A stretch of 64,000 nt of DNA from Aspidapion aeneum (taxonomy: Eukaryota > Arthropoda > Insecta > Coleoptera > Brentidae): contig OY755047.1 of assembly GCA_963576565.1 (NCBI GenBank), positions 33,462,851-33,526,850 on the forward strand, given 5' to 3'. This document shows positions 38,301 to 50,300 of this stretch, piece after piece (position 1 is the stretch's first letter; each line of letters opens with the position of its first letter). The notes beneath the pieces are model-generated. The model made no database searches, was not told the DNA's origin, and worked only from the letters and a program-made list of their open reading frames with translations. The position numbers and the translations under genes are program-made.

Positions 38301-41300
38301 GAAAATCCATAATTTTGCAAAAAATGAAATTGGAGAAAGCATCCCTAAAGGATCAAAAATAGAAGCAATAGCGCTTAGAATATTTCTTTTTGTGCATCGT
38401 TTTTCCGATGGCTGACAAGAGAAAAACATATTGTCTGATTTTGGGTCCCACTGGAGTTCAAGAACCTTTATGGATATAGGATTTTCCTTGTCAAAAGAAA
38501 AGGGAATTTGGCAGTCGTCTGGTGATAGAGAGGATAGTAGTTTTGGGTGATTACTAGCCCATTTTTTAAGCTCAAAACAGCCTGGTTTTAGAAGAGCGAT
38601 TAAATCTCGCTGTAGAGCTAGAGCCGACTCTATAGAGTTTGCGCCTGCGCAGATATCATCGACAAAAATGTCTTCTAGGAGCACTCTAGAAGCTTCTGGG
38701 TAGTTTTTTTCTTGGATTTTGGCTAACTCTTGAATAGTTCTGATGGCCAAAAAAGGACTAGATGTGATACCAAACGTGACAGTATTAAGTCTGTATTCTT
38801 GAATAGGATCGCTTGAAGTGAAACGCCACAGAAGACGTTGATAATCACGATCTTCCGGAGCTAATTTTATTTGTAAAAACATTTGCGTAATATCCGAGAG
38901 CATGACTATTTTATGAAATCTGAATTTTAACACAATTGAGTTGATGTCAGTTTGTAATTTGGGCCCTGGGAGAAGGGTAGAATTAAGGGATATACCTTTT
39001 GAACCCGCTGTTGCCGAGCCATTAAAAACTACTCGAACGCGTGAACTTGATTTATCGGGGCGTACAACGCAGTGGTGGGGTAAATAATTTATGAATTGAT
39101 TTTTTGATTCTGATTCTAGAATTAAACTCATATGATCGTTTTTTAAGTAGTTATTCATAAATTCGGAATACTGTGAATATAGTTCGGGATTTTTTATCAG
39201 TCTAGACTCAAGAGATAAAAAACATTTGTAAGCATGTGAGTAGGTATCTCCTAAAATAGGTCTAGATTGACGAAATGGCAATGAAACTTGAAAACGTCCC
39301 GAACTATCTCTCGTGACAGTTTTTTGATAAAATGATTCACATTTTTCCTCGTCAGGAGAGAGGAACTTCTTTGTTGGGAGAGACTCAACTTCCCAAAACT
39401 TGATCATCGTTTGATCTAGTGAATTATTTTGTAAAGAAGTAAAGTGACTGATGAATGAATATGAAGTTGAATTGTATGTAGGTTGATTTGATATTTCCGT
39501 ATTTCCCAGGAGGACCCAGCCGAACAAGGTTTCAAGTGCTATTGGCTGCCCCGGTTCTCCAGGAATAATGTTAGGTTGAATTATTTGAGAATAAACATGT
39601 GCTCCTAAAAGCATGTCTACAGGTGCGGGAATATTGAAAGTATTATCTCCTAAATTTCAATTAGAGATATGATGCCAATTGTGAGGATTAACTTGAAAAG
39701 ATGGCAAATTTGCACTTACCTTTGGCAAAACATAGACATCAAGAGAAAGCGTTGGATTATTTTGGCCAACAGGCTTAATTGTGCAATTTGTTATGCCATT
39801 GGTGGTTGAAGTAGATTGATTGATGCCTCGTATGGGGACTATGAATTTTTTCCTAGATAATCCTAGGCGATTAAGACAATTTTCAGAAATAAAATTGGCC
39901 TCTGACGCATTGTCGAGGACAACCCGTATAGTTTGATAGTATCCACGACTATCTAGGATGTCTACTTTTGTTGTAGAAAGTAAAATAGTACTTTGAGGTT
40001 TTTGAGTAGTGAGTGAGGTGCACCCACAATTAATGTAATCAATGCCCTCATTGGGTGTTTCATTTTGTGTTTGATTGGGGTTTTGGGAAGATTGAATTGA
40101 ATTTTGATTTAAGTTTGGGGTTGGTTGTACATTTGTAAAATACGCGTTTTGTGAATTCGATTGAGTAGTTTGCGAGTTATTACAAATACTCGTATGGTGA
40201 CGCTGGCCACAGATACGGCAAGAAAAAGTAGATTGACATAAATTTAAGGGATGCGATCTTAAACAATTGCTACACGCATTATTTTGCCTAACGTAGGCAT
40301 TACGCTCCTGTATAGTTTTTGATAAAAATACCTGGCACTGTGAAAGATTGTGAAATTGATTATTTGTACATAAACGACATTTGTATTTATTTTGAAACAG
40401 ATTCGAATTAAATTGTAAATTCGAATTATTTAATTGTTGTTGTCTATTTGAATTTGAGTTGTTTTGAGTTTCTGGAGTGAAACTAAAACTAGATTGATTT
40501 CGTTGTTGAATTGAATTAAATAATTTAGATTGATTTGGTTGGAATTGCGAATTATTGCTAAATGAAGTTATTTTTGAGTTTTGAGGATTTTGAGTTGTAT
40601 TTGCCACGTAAACTTGTGGTTGATATGGTTTTGAGTAACTGTTGTAATTATTATTTGAATTGAATTGTCGCTTAGGTGGTTTTGGATTTGATTTTTGTAA
40701 ATTGTCTGATTGCATAGTTGAATAAGAAATATTTTGCATGATTTGAACTTATTCTAAGGCCCTACAATGGTTTTTAAGGAACTCTGTAAGGTTTTCGTAG
40801 GTAGAAAGCTCCATTCCAGAAGCATGTTGAGTTGGAAAACCTAATAACTCTAAAGCAGAGATATTTTCATTAAAACTATCGAGTAAAGTTCTAAGATCCT
40901 TGGAAGAGCAATTATTTTTTAAGGGAACCGTACTATTTACGGTGTTCCAGTAGCTTGTTGCCAAAAGTTTTTTGTTTTGGTATCGATCTAATAGTGTTTG
41001 AAAAGCAATATTGTAATTATTATCATTAATAGGCAAGTGTTTTATTAAACTGAGTGGTTCACCTCTTAAATATGAAATTAAATGTCTAAATTTCCTTACT
41101 GGAGGCATATTAGTGTTGTGCACTAATGAGCAAAACATATCATAAAAAGTGACCCACTTTAATAAAGTGCCATCGTAACATGGGACATCCAATTTTAATA
41201 GATCCTTGTATTCATGACTGTTTGTTTGATTTTGAAGAGATACAAAATTGCCTTGTAAAGTATTTTGTTCTGGAAAAAGTTGATTGAAAATACTTTTAGT

Positions 41301-44300
41301 TTGAAAATAAAAATTGTCTGTCTCTTCTCGTACCTTATCTTGCACTTTATATTCGTCTTCGTTCTCCAATAGGCTAATGACGTCATTGTGCAGTTTTTTA
41401 AACTCATCATAAAACTCTTCCCCGTTCTCATACCTTGTTTTGAAAATAGATTTTACATTTGAATCGGTTTGAGCCTTTATGGCTGCTGTGTATGTTTCGG
41501 TAATCCGCGTAACATAAACTGTGCGTTTTTGCACTGCCTTGTCCAGGGCGGTTTTTGTCATTTTAATTGATTAATTAGTAATAAGTATTATCACTGAACA
41601 CTAAAACGTTTTTCACAATTTCTTATTATTTTATTTTATTTTGTACACAAAGTTTTTATATTGACCTTCGTTCACTCGCCCGTAGGTAAACAAAAAACAG
41701 TTGTTTGTCGACCGCGATTTTTAAAATTAGACTGCAGAAAAATCGATAAAATTTTTAAACATGTGTGAGGAAAGTGGGTGGAGACAAAGACGAGTCGCTT
41801 CGTCACTGATAAAGCCTGCCCCCCGTTGGTCCTTAATGGCGTCGTAAAATTTTTAGATTTTTGGTTTTTGAAGAATGAATTTTGATTTTTTGTTGTATTT
41901 TTTTAAATATTTGGATCGATGGACCATAAAAATGTATGCACAAGACATACACCCTTTCGATAGCTTTAGGCGCTGGTTAAACTTTTAATGCATTAAGGAT
42001 AAAAATGGAAAATAACGCGAGAACCATACAAAATGTCGATTGACACCTACCTTGCTATTTCTCGGCGGTACAAATTCCATTCACTGGGCGCCTAGGCTTC
42101 TACCAGAGTTCTTGAGTTGATCGAAATCACTGTGAGGAGTTGAGGTAACGGATTGGAATGATTTTAGAATTGATTGGCACTAATTGCAATTGATTGAATT
42201 GTAGTTTTGATCTCTCTCTCATCGTGCCGGTAATTGCGCACTTTCTATCCGCGTACCTGGTTCCGATACCGGGAATCGAACCCGAGCCTCCTGGGTGAAA
42301 GCCAGGTATCCTACAACTACAAATTTTTCTACGGGACTCCACAGGACTTTCACAGAACTATACAGGATCCCGAGGGTACTGGCGCCTAAGGGGTGCCCTA
42401 AGCATGATTAAGTACTAAGGTCGGCAAAGGTAAATCAGTTCTCTAAGAAAAACAAAAGTTAAGATGTGATGACCTTTTTTTTTCTGTTTTGGTCGCGAAT
42501 TTTTTTATGGGCGCCTTTTTAGCCACAGGTCTATACAGGACCCCTCGGGCAGGACTTGCACAGGACACTACAGAACCAAAAAATTATTAAAGTCCTGTAG
42601 GACGGTGTACAAATTTGGTTCAGCTGATCACCCCTTGACAAAAATGGTTTATTTTACTTCTTACTGTCAACTGCCCATTAACATCAGCATGTTTGTAGGA
42701 TAGTTTATTTTTCCTTGCATCTTACGTTACGGAACTACCTAGCACATAAACATCAATAAAGGAACTTGAACTTTGAATCCAGCTTAACTCATAGTGTAAA
42801 ATTTACTTTTGAGGACCGCTGCTTATGTAAAATTCAACTTAAGCAGTGATCACCTCAATATAAGAATAAAGCTTTAAGTTAAGGTACCTAAAAAAGAAAT
42901 AAAACAATAAAAATCGAGAAAAAGTTAAGATAATTTTTATTTTACATATCTACATTACATAACCTAAAAACTTCAAGGTAAATAAACAAAGAACAGCTGG
43001 AACACCAGTGACGTAAAAATATGACATATATTTTTTCGATCCGAACACCGGTATATTCTATCCACCGTGGGTGTATATATCTACGCAACATTTCCTTTTA
43101 AGGATTTATACAATAAAAATATTTTAAGTAAGGTTATGTTGGCAATCCTAATAAGATTCTATTTTCACTATTACTTTATTTTGCAGTGGCGCAGCGGTTG
43201 GGGATCTACCTACATGCGTACACGAATACCTCGACATCTACTCTGAGGTGATGCAGCCGGACCTAGCTGAACTGGTGAACTCGCCTTTTGGGGGACGCTA
43301 CTGTGGCCCCACCACCCCAAGGACGAGGGTGTCACTGTACAGGGCGCTTGCTTTTTCGTTTCATTCGGACAAAAATTACTCGACACCGAATTTGTTTAGA
43401 GGAAGATGGCAGTTTATTAACGACTGTAAGTGACCTGATATTTTTTTACAAATTAATATTTCTTTACAAATTAATATTTCTTTAAAAAAACCGAAACACA
43501 TTCATTTCAGTTTTAGAAGACCTATTCTTTTAACGTAGATTTATTTCCTCCCCTAAACGGCGGATAATAACTTTGTTAAAAAATGTTTGGTTCTCTTCAG
43601 AGTGCCAATGAAAACTGATAATAAATATTCATTGCTTTGTTTTCAAAGTAATCGCATTTCAAAAATATTTATTGCTGATTTACTTTAATGTAAATATCTT
43701 GAAACAGAATCACTTAAATTCAAGAAAAGTTAGAGTAATGAAGAATCTATCAACAGACCTCTTTATCAAGATGTAGTGTGCTAATAAGTCCATGTTCTTT
43801 ATGTTAAATTCAGAGGTCAATTCTTCCGAAAAATTTAGATTAGATTGTCACTGTAAAGGCGGCAAGTTTCTGAAAGGTATTGTCACCTTGCTTGGGCGAT
43901 GACTATAAATCTATACATTTAAGGTACAAAGATGTTTTAGTAAAAACAAAATTAATGTCACTTAAAGTTTTTAATTTATAAATAGACACGCTTTACAACA
44001 TTATTTCTATGTTATTACTTTGTGAGCAGAAAAACCTCTCAAAATTAATATACAGATAGAAGTTTTATATATTCTTACTCTTACATAACTATTTAATGCC
44101 TGTACCTAGAATACCTCTTTAAAGTGGAGAATTAAATACCCATAAAAACAATGGAAAAATATTTCTGTCCAACAAAGTCTTTCCCAGAAGAAATCAAGGT
44201 TGACTACTTTTTCTTAGTCATGGTAGAACATTTAGTCCCGTCGAAATGATTCTTTAACAAAGGTACCTTCAGGATAGAAATGCATATTGGTACATGGAAA

Positions 44301-47300
44301 ATTCGAGAGTAATATTTAACAATAGACAGATAAACGTCGACAAATAACATTATTAGCAGGAAGCACAAAACCATTGTAATAGCCTAAGCCACCAAAATAA
44401 TGTAGGCTCTGTTATGCAAAAGGCTATAGAATTAAATCAGTCAATGACTTCCTAATAACATTTTAAATTTAGGCACATAACAAAGGATTTAAATGTATTT
44501 TGTTTTACTTATTTTTAGCTGAATTTGAGGTAGGACAACCCACAGGCCAAGGACCCTGTAACTTCCTAATCAAGGGCTCCGTAAAGTACACAGGAAGCAT
44601 TCTGTCGCCTACTTACCCCGGCGCCTATCCCAAGAGCCTTTACTGCACTTATCAGTTTTTGGGCGCCCCTGGAGAAAGAATTCGTTTGGAATTTAGGGAT
44701 TTTGACTTGTTTTATGGGGGTCCACAGTAAGTATCATGATCCTTTTTTTTTAGTAATAATAAGCTTTGTCTGCTTTATTTAATTAAATAATTGTTTTTCA
44801 AATTGTTTTAGTTTATAGTAAAATATCTTTATTCACCAAATAAATATAAATATATATTAACTAATATATTTTTATAAAAAATAAATATGGGCATATTACA
44901 ACATAATATAATTTATATTACTTTTTAAATATTGGATTCCTCTAATATATTTAACATATATATGTTAAAAGTAAAAATAATATTCCTATAAGAATAACAG
45001 ATAGAGATGAAGATATTGGAGAAAATGATAACCTATATGGGATCGAATAAAATCAAAATACAACTTTAGAAGTCTAGAAATCGAGAGTATGCAAAAATTG
45101 TATCAGAAACGATTAGATAAGAAATTAATAAACACAGAACACTCATTTGTAGTGATATAAACAAACATAGTAAAAAGCTTGAAAAAAAACAAGCAAAGAA
45201 GTTGTTGGTTACCTACATAATAGAAATAGCAATAAGGGCCTGTTCTTAAATTACATAACGCTCTAGGGGGGGAGGGGGGGTTTGGCCTTGCGTTACACTC
45301 AATGTTTTTTTAATGTGTTTCTTCTTGAAAATGCGTAACGACTGGGGGAGGGGGAGGGTCAAAAATCCTGAATTTTTGCGTTACGTAATTTAAGAACGTT
45401 CCCTAAGATATGGTGGACGGAGGAAATACAGAAAATGATCAAGGAGAAAAAACGGGAATACTTGAAATGCCTCAGTACTAAATAGCAAAGAGACCTAGAA
45501 ATCTACATGGAAACTACAACACGCTAAGAAATTTGCTACGGACGGAAAAAAATTAAAGATTCGAGCGCAAATGCCACGATATAAATATATATGTAGGAAG
45601 TAGGAAAAGTTCTGACGTATGGAAATTCATTTCTCCGGTAAAAAAAAACCAACAAAAGAAAAAGTAAACATTCAGATCATCAAACCAGAAAAATTGACTA
45701 AACACTACAAGGGACTGCTCCAGGAAATGTTACCCGAAGATCTGTCAGCCTCTCCTAGGAGAAACATAGAATTACATGAAGAGGAAGTATTCGTCGAAAA
45801 TGATAAAGAATAGTATTAAAAAGCTTAAATCCGAAAAAACTAGCGGACCTAAGGGAATATACGCTGAAGTGGTCAAATATGGATCAGATAGACTACAAAA
45901 AATCTTACATATATTATCAATCAACGCACAAACGGACATGATTGGAGAATTGCATTTATATCCTCAATACATAAAAAAGAAGCTGAATTGCAACAATTAC
46001 TGAGGAATTTTAGTAACTAGTATTCTAAGAAGAACAGCGAAGTGGGTTTCGTGCTGGCAGATCTTGTAACAAAAATTATGAAAACGAGTAAATATATAAA
46101 CTATGCATATGACCATTCCAGTAGAAAAATTATGGACAGTGTTAAATTGCTCTAATACCAGTCATACATACAAATAAGCGATAAAAGAAAATTAGAATTG
46201 GAAATCGACTTCCTAAAGAATTCCTGGTAACTAAACGCTTAATACAGGGATGTTGTATCTCTCCAACTCCCATAACGTAAAGTACACGGCATGAGAATAA
46301 AACTTAGCGATCGATTTACCATATACACACTACAGTTTGCTGACGATCAAGTAATTATAGCTAATGATAAAGAAGACATGGAGTATATGATGAGAAATTC
46401 AACGGAAAAATACCAAAAGTGAGGGTTAACAGTAAACATGGACAAGACACAGTACTTATATATTGGAAACGAGTGAATTAAAACTAGGCGATGGTCAAAC
46501 ATCTCCATGCAATGAGTATCTACTAGGGGGTCACATTTGATAAGACACAAACAGACTGTAAAGAGCTGGAAAAAAATTAATAAAAGCAAAAAAGTTCTTG
46601 GATGTATTTTATGAAGCAGAAAGATAAAAAGGAATGTTAAATTTAACATATATAAACCAATGGTGAAAAGCACGTTATTGAATGGAATAGAAACTTCGCG
46701 TTACAGAAAAATACAAAACAAAAATGGAAAATTTCGAAGTGGATGCAACAAGAAGATCAATTAGAATATCTAAAATAGATCATATAAGAAATGGTACCAT
46801 AAAAGGAAGAATGGGAATTGAGGGAAGCATAACTGATGACATAACTAAAAGAGAACGGATATGATATGATGTTATTGCTATGTTTAATGGATGCACGTTG
46901 AAAGATTACCAAAGCAGGTCCTAGAATGGAAACCTATAGGGTGCGGAAAAAGAGAGCGTCCTAAACTGGAATGGTAACAGTAAATCCAAAGATACATGAT
47001 TCAAAAAAAACCTGACAGAAGATGATTTGCAGGATTTGTGGAGGTGAAAAATAGGTGTCAGACGACGTAGAAAAAAGTTCTAAACCAACGCAACAGTAGA
47101 ATTTATTTATTTTGATTTTTTTTCGTGTATTAACTAGCTAATGAACATTTTGGTTATTATGTACATATTGTATGTATTGCTGCATAAGGACAAAAGGTTA
47201 TTAATTTTAAAGGTCTTTGTTAAGTCTAGAGGCAAGGTATTTTTGAGGAAATTTGCAACTTTCAGATACAGCTCTCTTTGAAGTGCGCTTATATGAAAGT

Positions 47301-50300
47301 CTTTTCGACGATACATAGGTGGCTTGTCATTTTCAAAAGACGTCTTTTAACGTTTATAACTTAAAGCCCTCATTTTATCGATTATTAGCCTGTTTAATTT
47401 AATCTTTAGTTGGGTTACTGAATTTTTAAAGTAATCATGAATTTTATAAAATAACCTATTATTTCATATATTCCAGAATATTTGTATTCGATAAAAATAT
47501 AAAATATGTTTAATGAAACATAAGAAACAGATTGCTAGGGAAGTTGGTTGGTGAAGAGTTCCTAGTCTCAACACATAAAGCAGTTAGAGGTCAATTTTAC
47601 TAAAACAAAAATCAGCCGTACGCGAGTCCTGTAGGCCTACGGAAAGCTAGAAAATCACTTTTTTTATACGTACATATTTTTTTTTCTGGTTAGAAAACGG
47701 TTATTTAGGTAAGGTTTCAGTATCTATATACTTTTTTTTGTTTAAAGTATCTTTAATAAAATTATCAAGGCTGTAAAAATTCAAAAAAAAATCTTAAGGA
47801 AAGTAATAAAAAACAAAATTACAAATCTTTTTATTTTTTTCAGTTGTCCGTTTGACTACGTACGGGTATACGACGGGCCCGACAACCGTTCGGCCATCAT
47901 CGGTAACTACTGCGGCCAGCAGCGCAATCTGGTGGTCTACTCGAGCGAGTCCACACTATTCGTGTCTTTCGTTACACTACGACGCACTGCCAATTCTCAG
48001 AACAGAGGGTTCAAAGGGATCTTCGAGTTTTCTAACTCTTTTACAAAATTAGGTATGTTACGTATTATCGTCAACTTAAGGTGTGTATGGTTGACTCTAA
48101 TGTGCTAAAAAAAGGGAAAGAGAGTAGAGGGATTTATTTCTGGTTAGTTGTCTAACTTACTAAAGGTAGCATCTCCAGATTACGTAGGGCTGTGGTCCAC
48201 AGCCTGTGAAGAGGGTCGGCTCTTCACAAATAGCAACACTGCATTAGGCGTCAGCATGGTATCCCTTACTTTTCCGTGCAAAATAATTTCACATGCGTAT
48301 AAGTAGTTCAAATTTTTAACCATGTCTGTGGAAGATGCTTACCAGTATAATGTAAATTAACCTATGCACATACTAAGACTTCCTAAAAGAAGGACAGGCG
48401 AGAAATCATTTTAACAGTCCCATCTAAATATATTTATTGTTTACATCCTATAATTTCATACTAACACGTTGAACAGGCAACAAACAAAAGAGCCGACCCT
48501 CTCTACAGCCCTACGTTCCAGATGTAAATTTCTGTGTATTTTAGTGGCTATGTGGTCTTCAAGGTCCGTATGGTGGCCGGAGATAAAAATAGCGCCTAGG
48601 TAACCCCTAGGCCTGTCGTAAGAGGCGACTAAAAGGGCCTTGACCCATGGGTAAATGGGTAGTCTGGTAACGGACGAGCATTGATCAGTATGTTAATACA
48701 AAAAATAAAAAAAAAAGAGAAAAGAAAACAAAATGAAACTGGTAACCTTTGGGATCACACCAGATAACATCTATGGTAAAGGGGATGGATTAATCTGGGG
48801 ACTCTCTGAATGGATTCTGTGGTATATCATGATGAGTAAGTTTCTGGCCTAAAATACAATTTGAAGTATACTGGGTTCTATATAATAGAGACAGTATTTA
48901 AATTATTATTTGAGTCGGTACATGGTGCACAATGGGCCCAGACAGGCGGTCTAGGTGCCAGGTTAGATCCTTTAAGGATGCTAACCGCCACTACCGTACA
49001 TTCGTACATTCATATTGTCTTCAAAACTACACCAATTTTCTCAGCTAACTTATTAGATTTTCGTATACTTGACTCAAGGTTTTTATACTTTTACACAGGT
49101 TGCCTGCAGAATTTGACCATTCATGTGTATTCAACTGGACGACTGTAGCTGTTACATAAAACAAATGGTTTAAGGCAACCAGTGACGTAGATTTTTTAAT
49201 CAGGATTACAGTTGGCCAGTCAGGTTCAATGACCTTTTAAATTCTGTAGATAACCTGTGTAAAAGTATAAAGTAAGTACTTTACCCTGCGGTCATGGAGA
49301 TAAACGGTACCACGCACAATATCACGCTCCTATTCTACCGTAGCAAAACCACGTATAGGGATTTGGGTCTGGTTACAAGCAATTAGTATATGACCCATAT
49401 AGAGTGGCAAATAGCAAGCTTTGCAACATTGAGGGGTAGATGGCGCTAAAATTAATTTATCTAGTACGCAATATTCAGGGACTACTAGTACGATTTAGTT
49501 GCATTTGCGAGTTCCGAGGTTCATATCTGTCATATTAATGCCATTAGATCATAGTAATTGTCTTTGAATATTGCATACTAGCAATCAGCATATGACTCAT
49601 ATAGAGTGGCAATCGGCAAGCTTTGCAACATTGAGGGGTAGATGGCGCTGAAATTAATTTATCTAGTATGCAATATTCAGGGACTACTAGTACGATTTAG
49701 TTGCATGTGCGAGTTCCAAGGTTCATGTCTGTCATATAAATGCCATTAGATCATAGTACTTGTTTGTGAATATTGCGTACTAGACTAATATATTTTAGTG
49801 CCATCTGCCCCTCAATGTGGCTAAGCTTGCCGGTTGCCACTCTATATGGGTCATATACTCATTGATACTAGACGAATTTATTTCAGCGCCATCTACCCCT
49901 CAATGTTGCAAAGCTTGCCGGTTGCCACTATATATGAGTCATATACTCATTGTTACAAGTACGCCTGCCTTATGGTATGATGTATAAGTCCTCTACTTTT
50001 TCTCTTTCTAGCACATGAGAGTCAAGGATACACACCTTATGTGTCCACCCCATTTTTCTTTTTAAAATTTATTAACCATGACAAACAATGCTCTAACCTC
50101 AGAATATCCAAACGAGAGCCCAACTTTTATAAATGGCCCTAAAGTGAACCGGATTGACCATAGATACAGAAAACATAGAACATTTTAATTTTGCCGACAA
50201 AATACATTACAAACGAAAATTTGGTGCAGTTAGGAACCTTATTTTACTATCTGGCAGCGACTCATATAAGGATAATAATAAAATAAATAAATAATAAAAG

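Larger units (their letters stand above)
35457..42257 (-). mobile_element. BEL/Pao LTR retrotransposon, near complete but broken
   Basis: Two direct LTR copies (left 35,457-35,918; right 41,933-42,257) enclose a minus-strand gag-pol in BEL/Pao order. The left LTR runs TGTATG to CGTACA and is followed inside by a pyrimidine block (TTTTCCCGGCCGCCCTT), which on the minus strand is the polypurine tract. The LTRs differ at about five positions apart from one deletion, so insertion was fairly recent. The coding region has in-frame stops and frameshifts. It inserted into the 3' part of the P-like element. The outer end of its 5' LTR is lost, so the target duplication cannot be tested. Confidence 0.92.
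22100..43069 (+). mobile_element. P-element-like DNA transposon, expanded to ~21 kb by nested insertions
   Basis: A THAP-domain exon (22,536) and a transposase body (32,393-34,680) lie in the same orientation, and their reading phases join precisely into the expected end of a THAP domain. Sequence at 22,105-22,150 (CTGGTGGTCTAGCTGATTT) matches subterminal sequence of the 27,018 element. The segment 42,975-43,069 matches that element's right end, finishing TATTCTATCCACCGTG. I infer one element whose intron and 3' side were filled by foldbacks, minisatellite, a LINE fragment and a BEL/Pao retrotransposon. The left terminal repeat is missing. The right end is 117 bp from CUB exon b. Confidence 0.6.
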
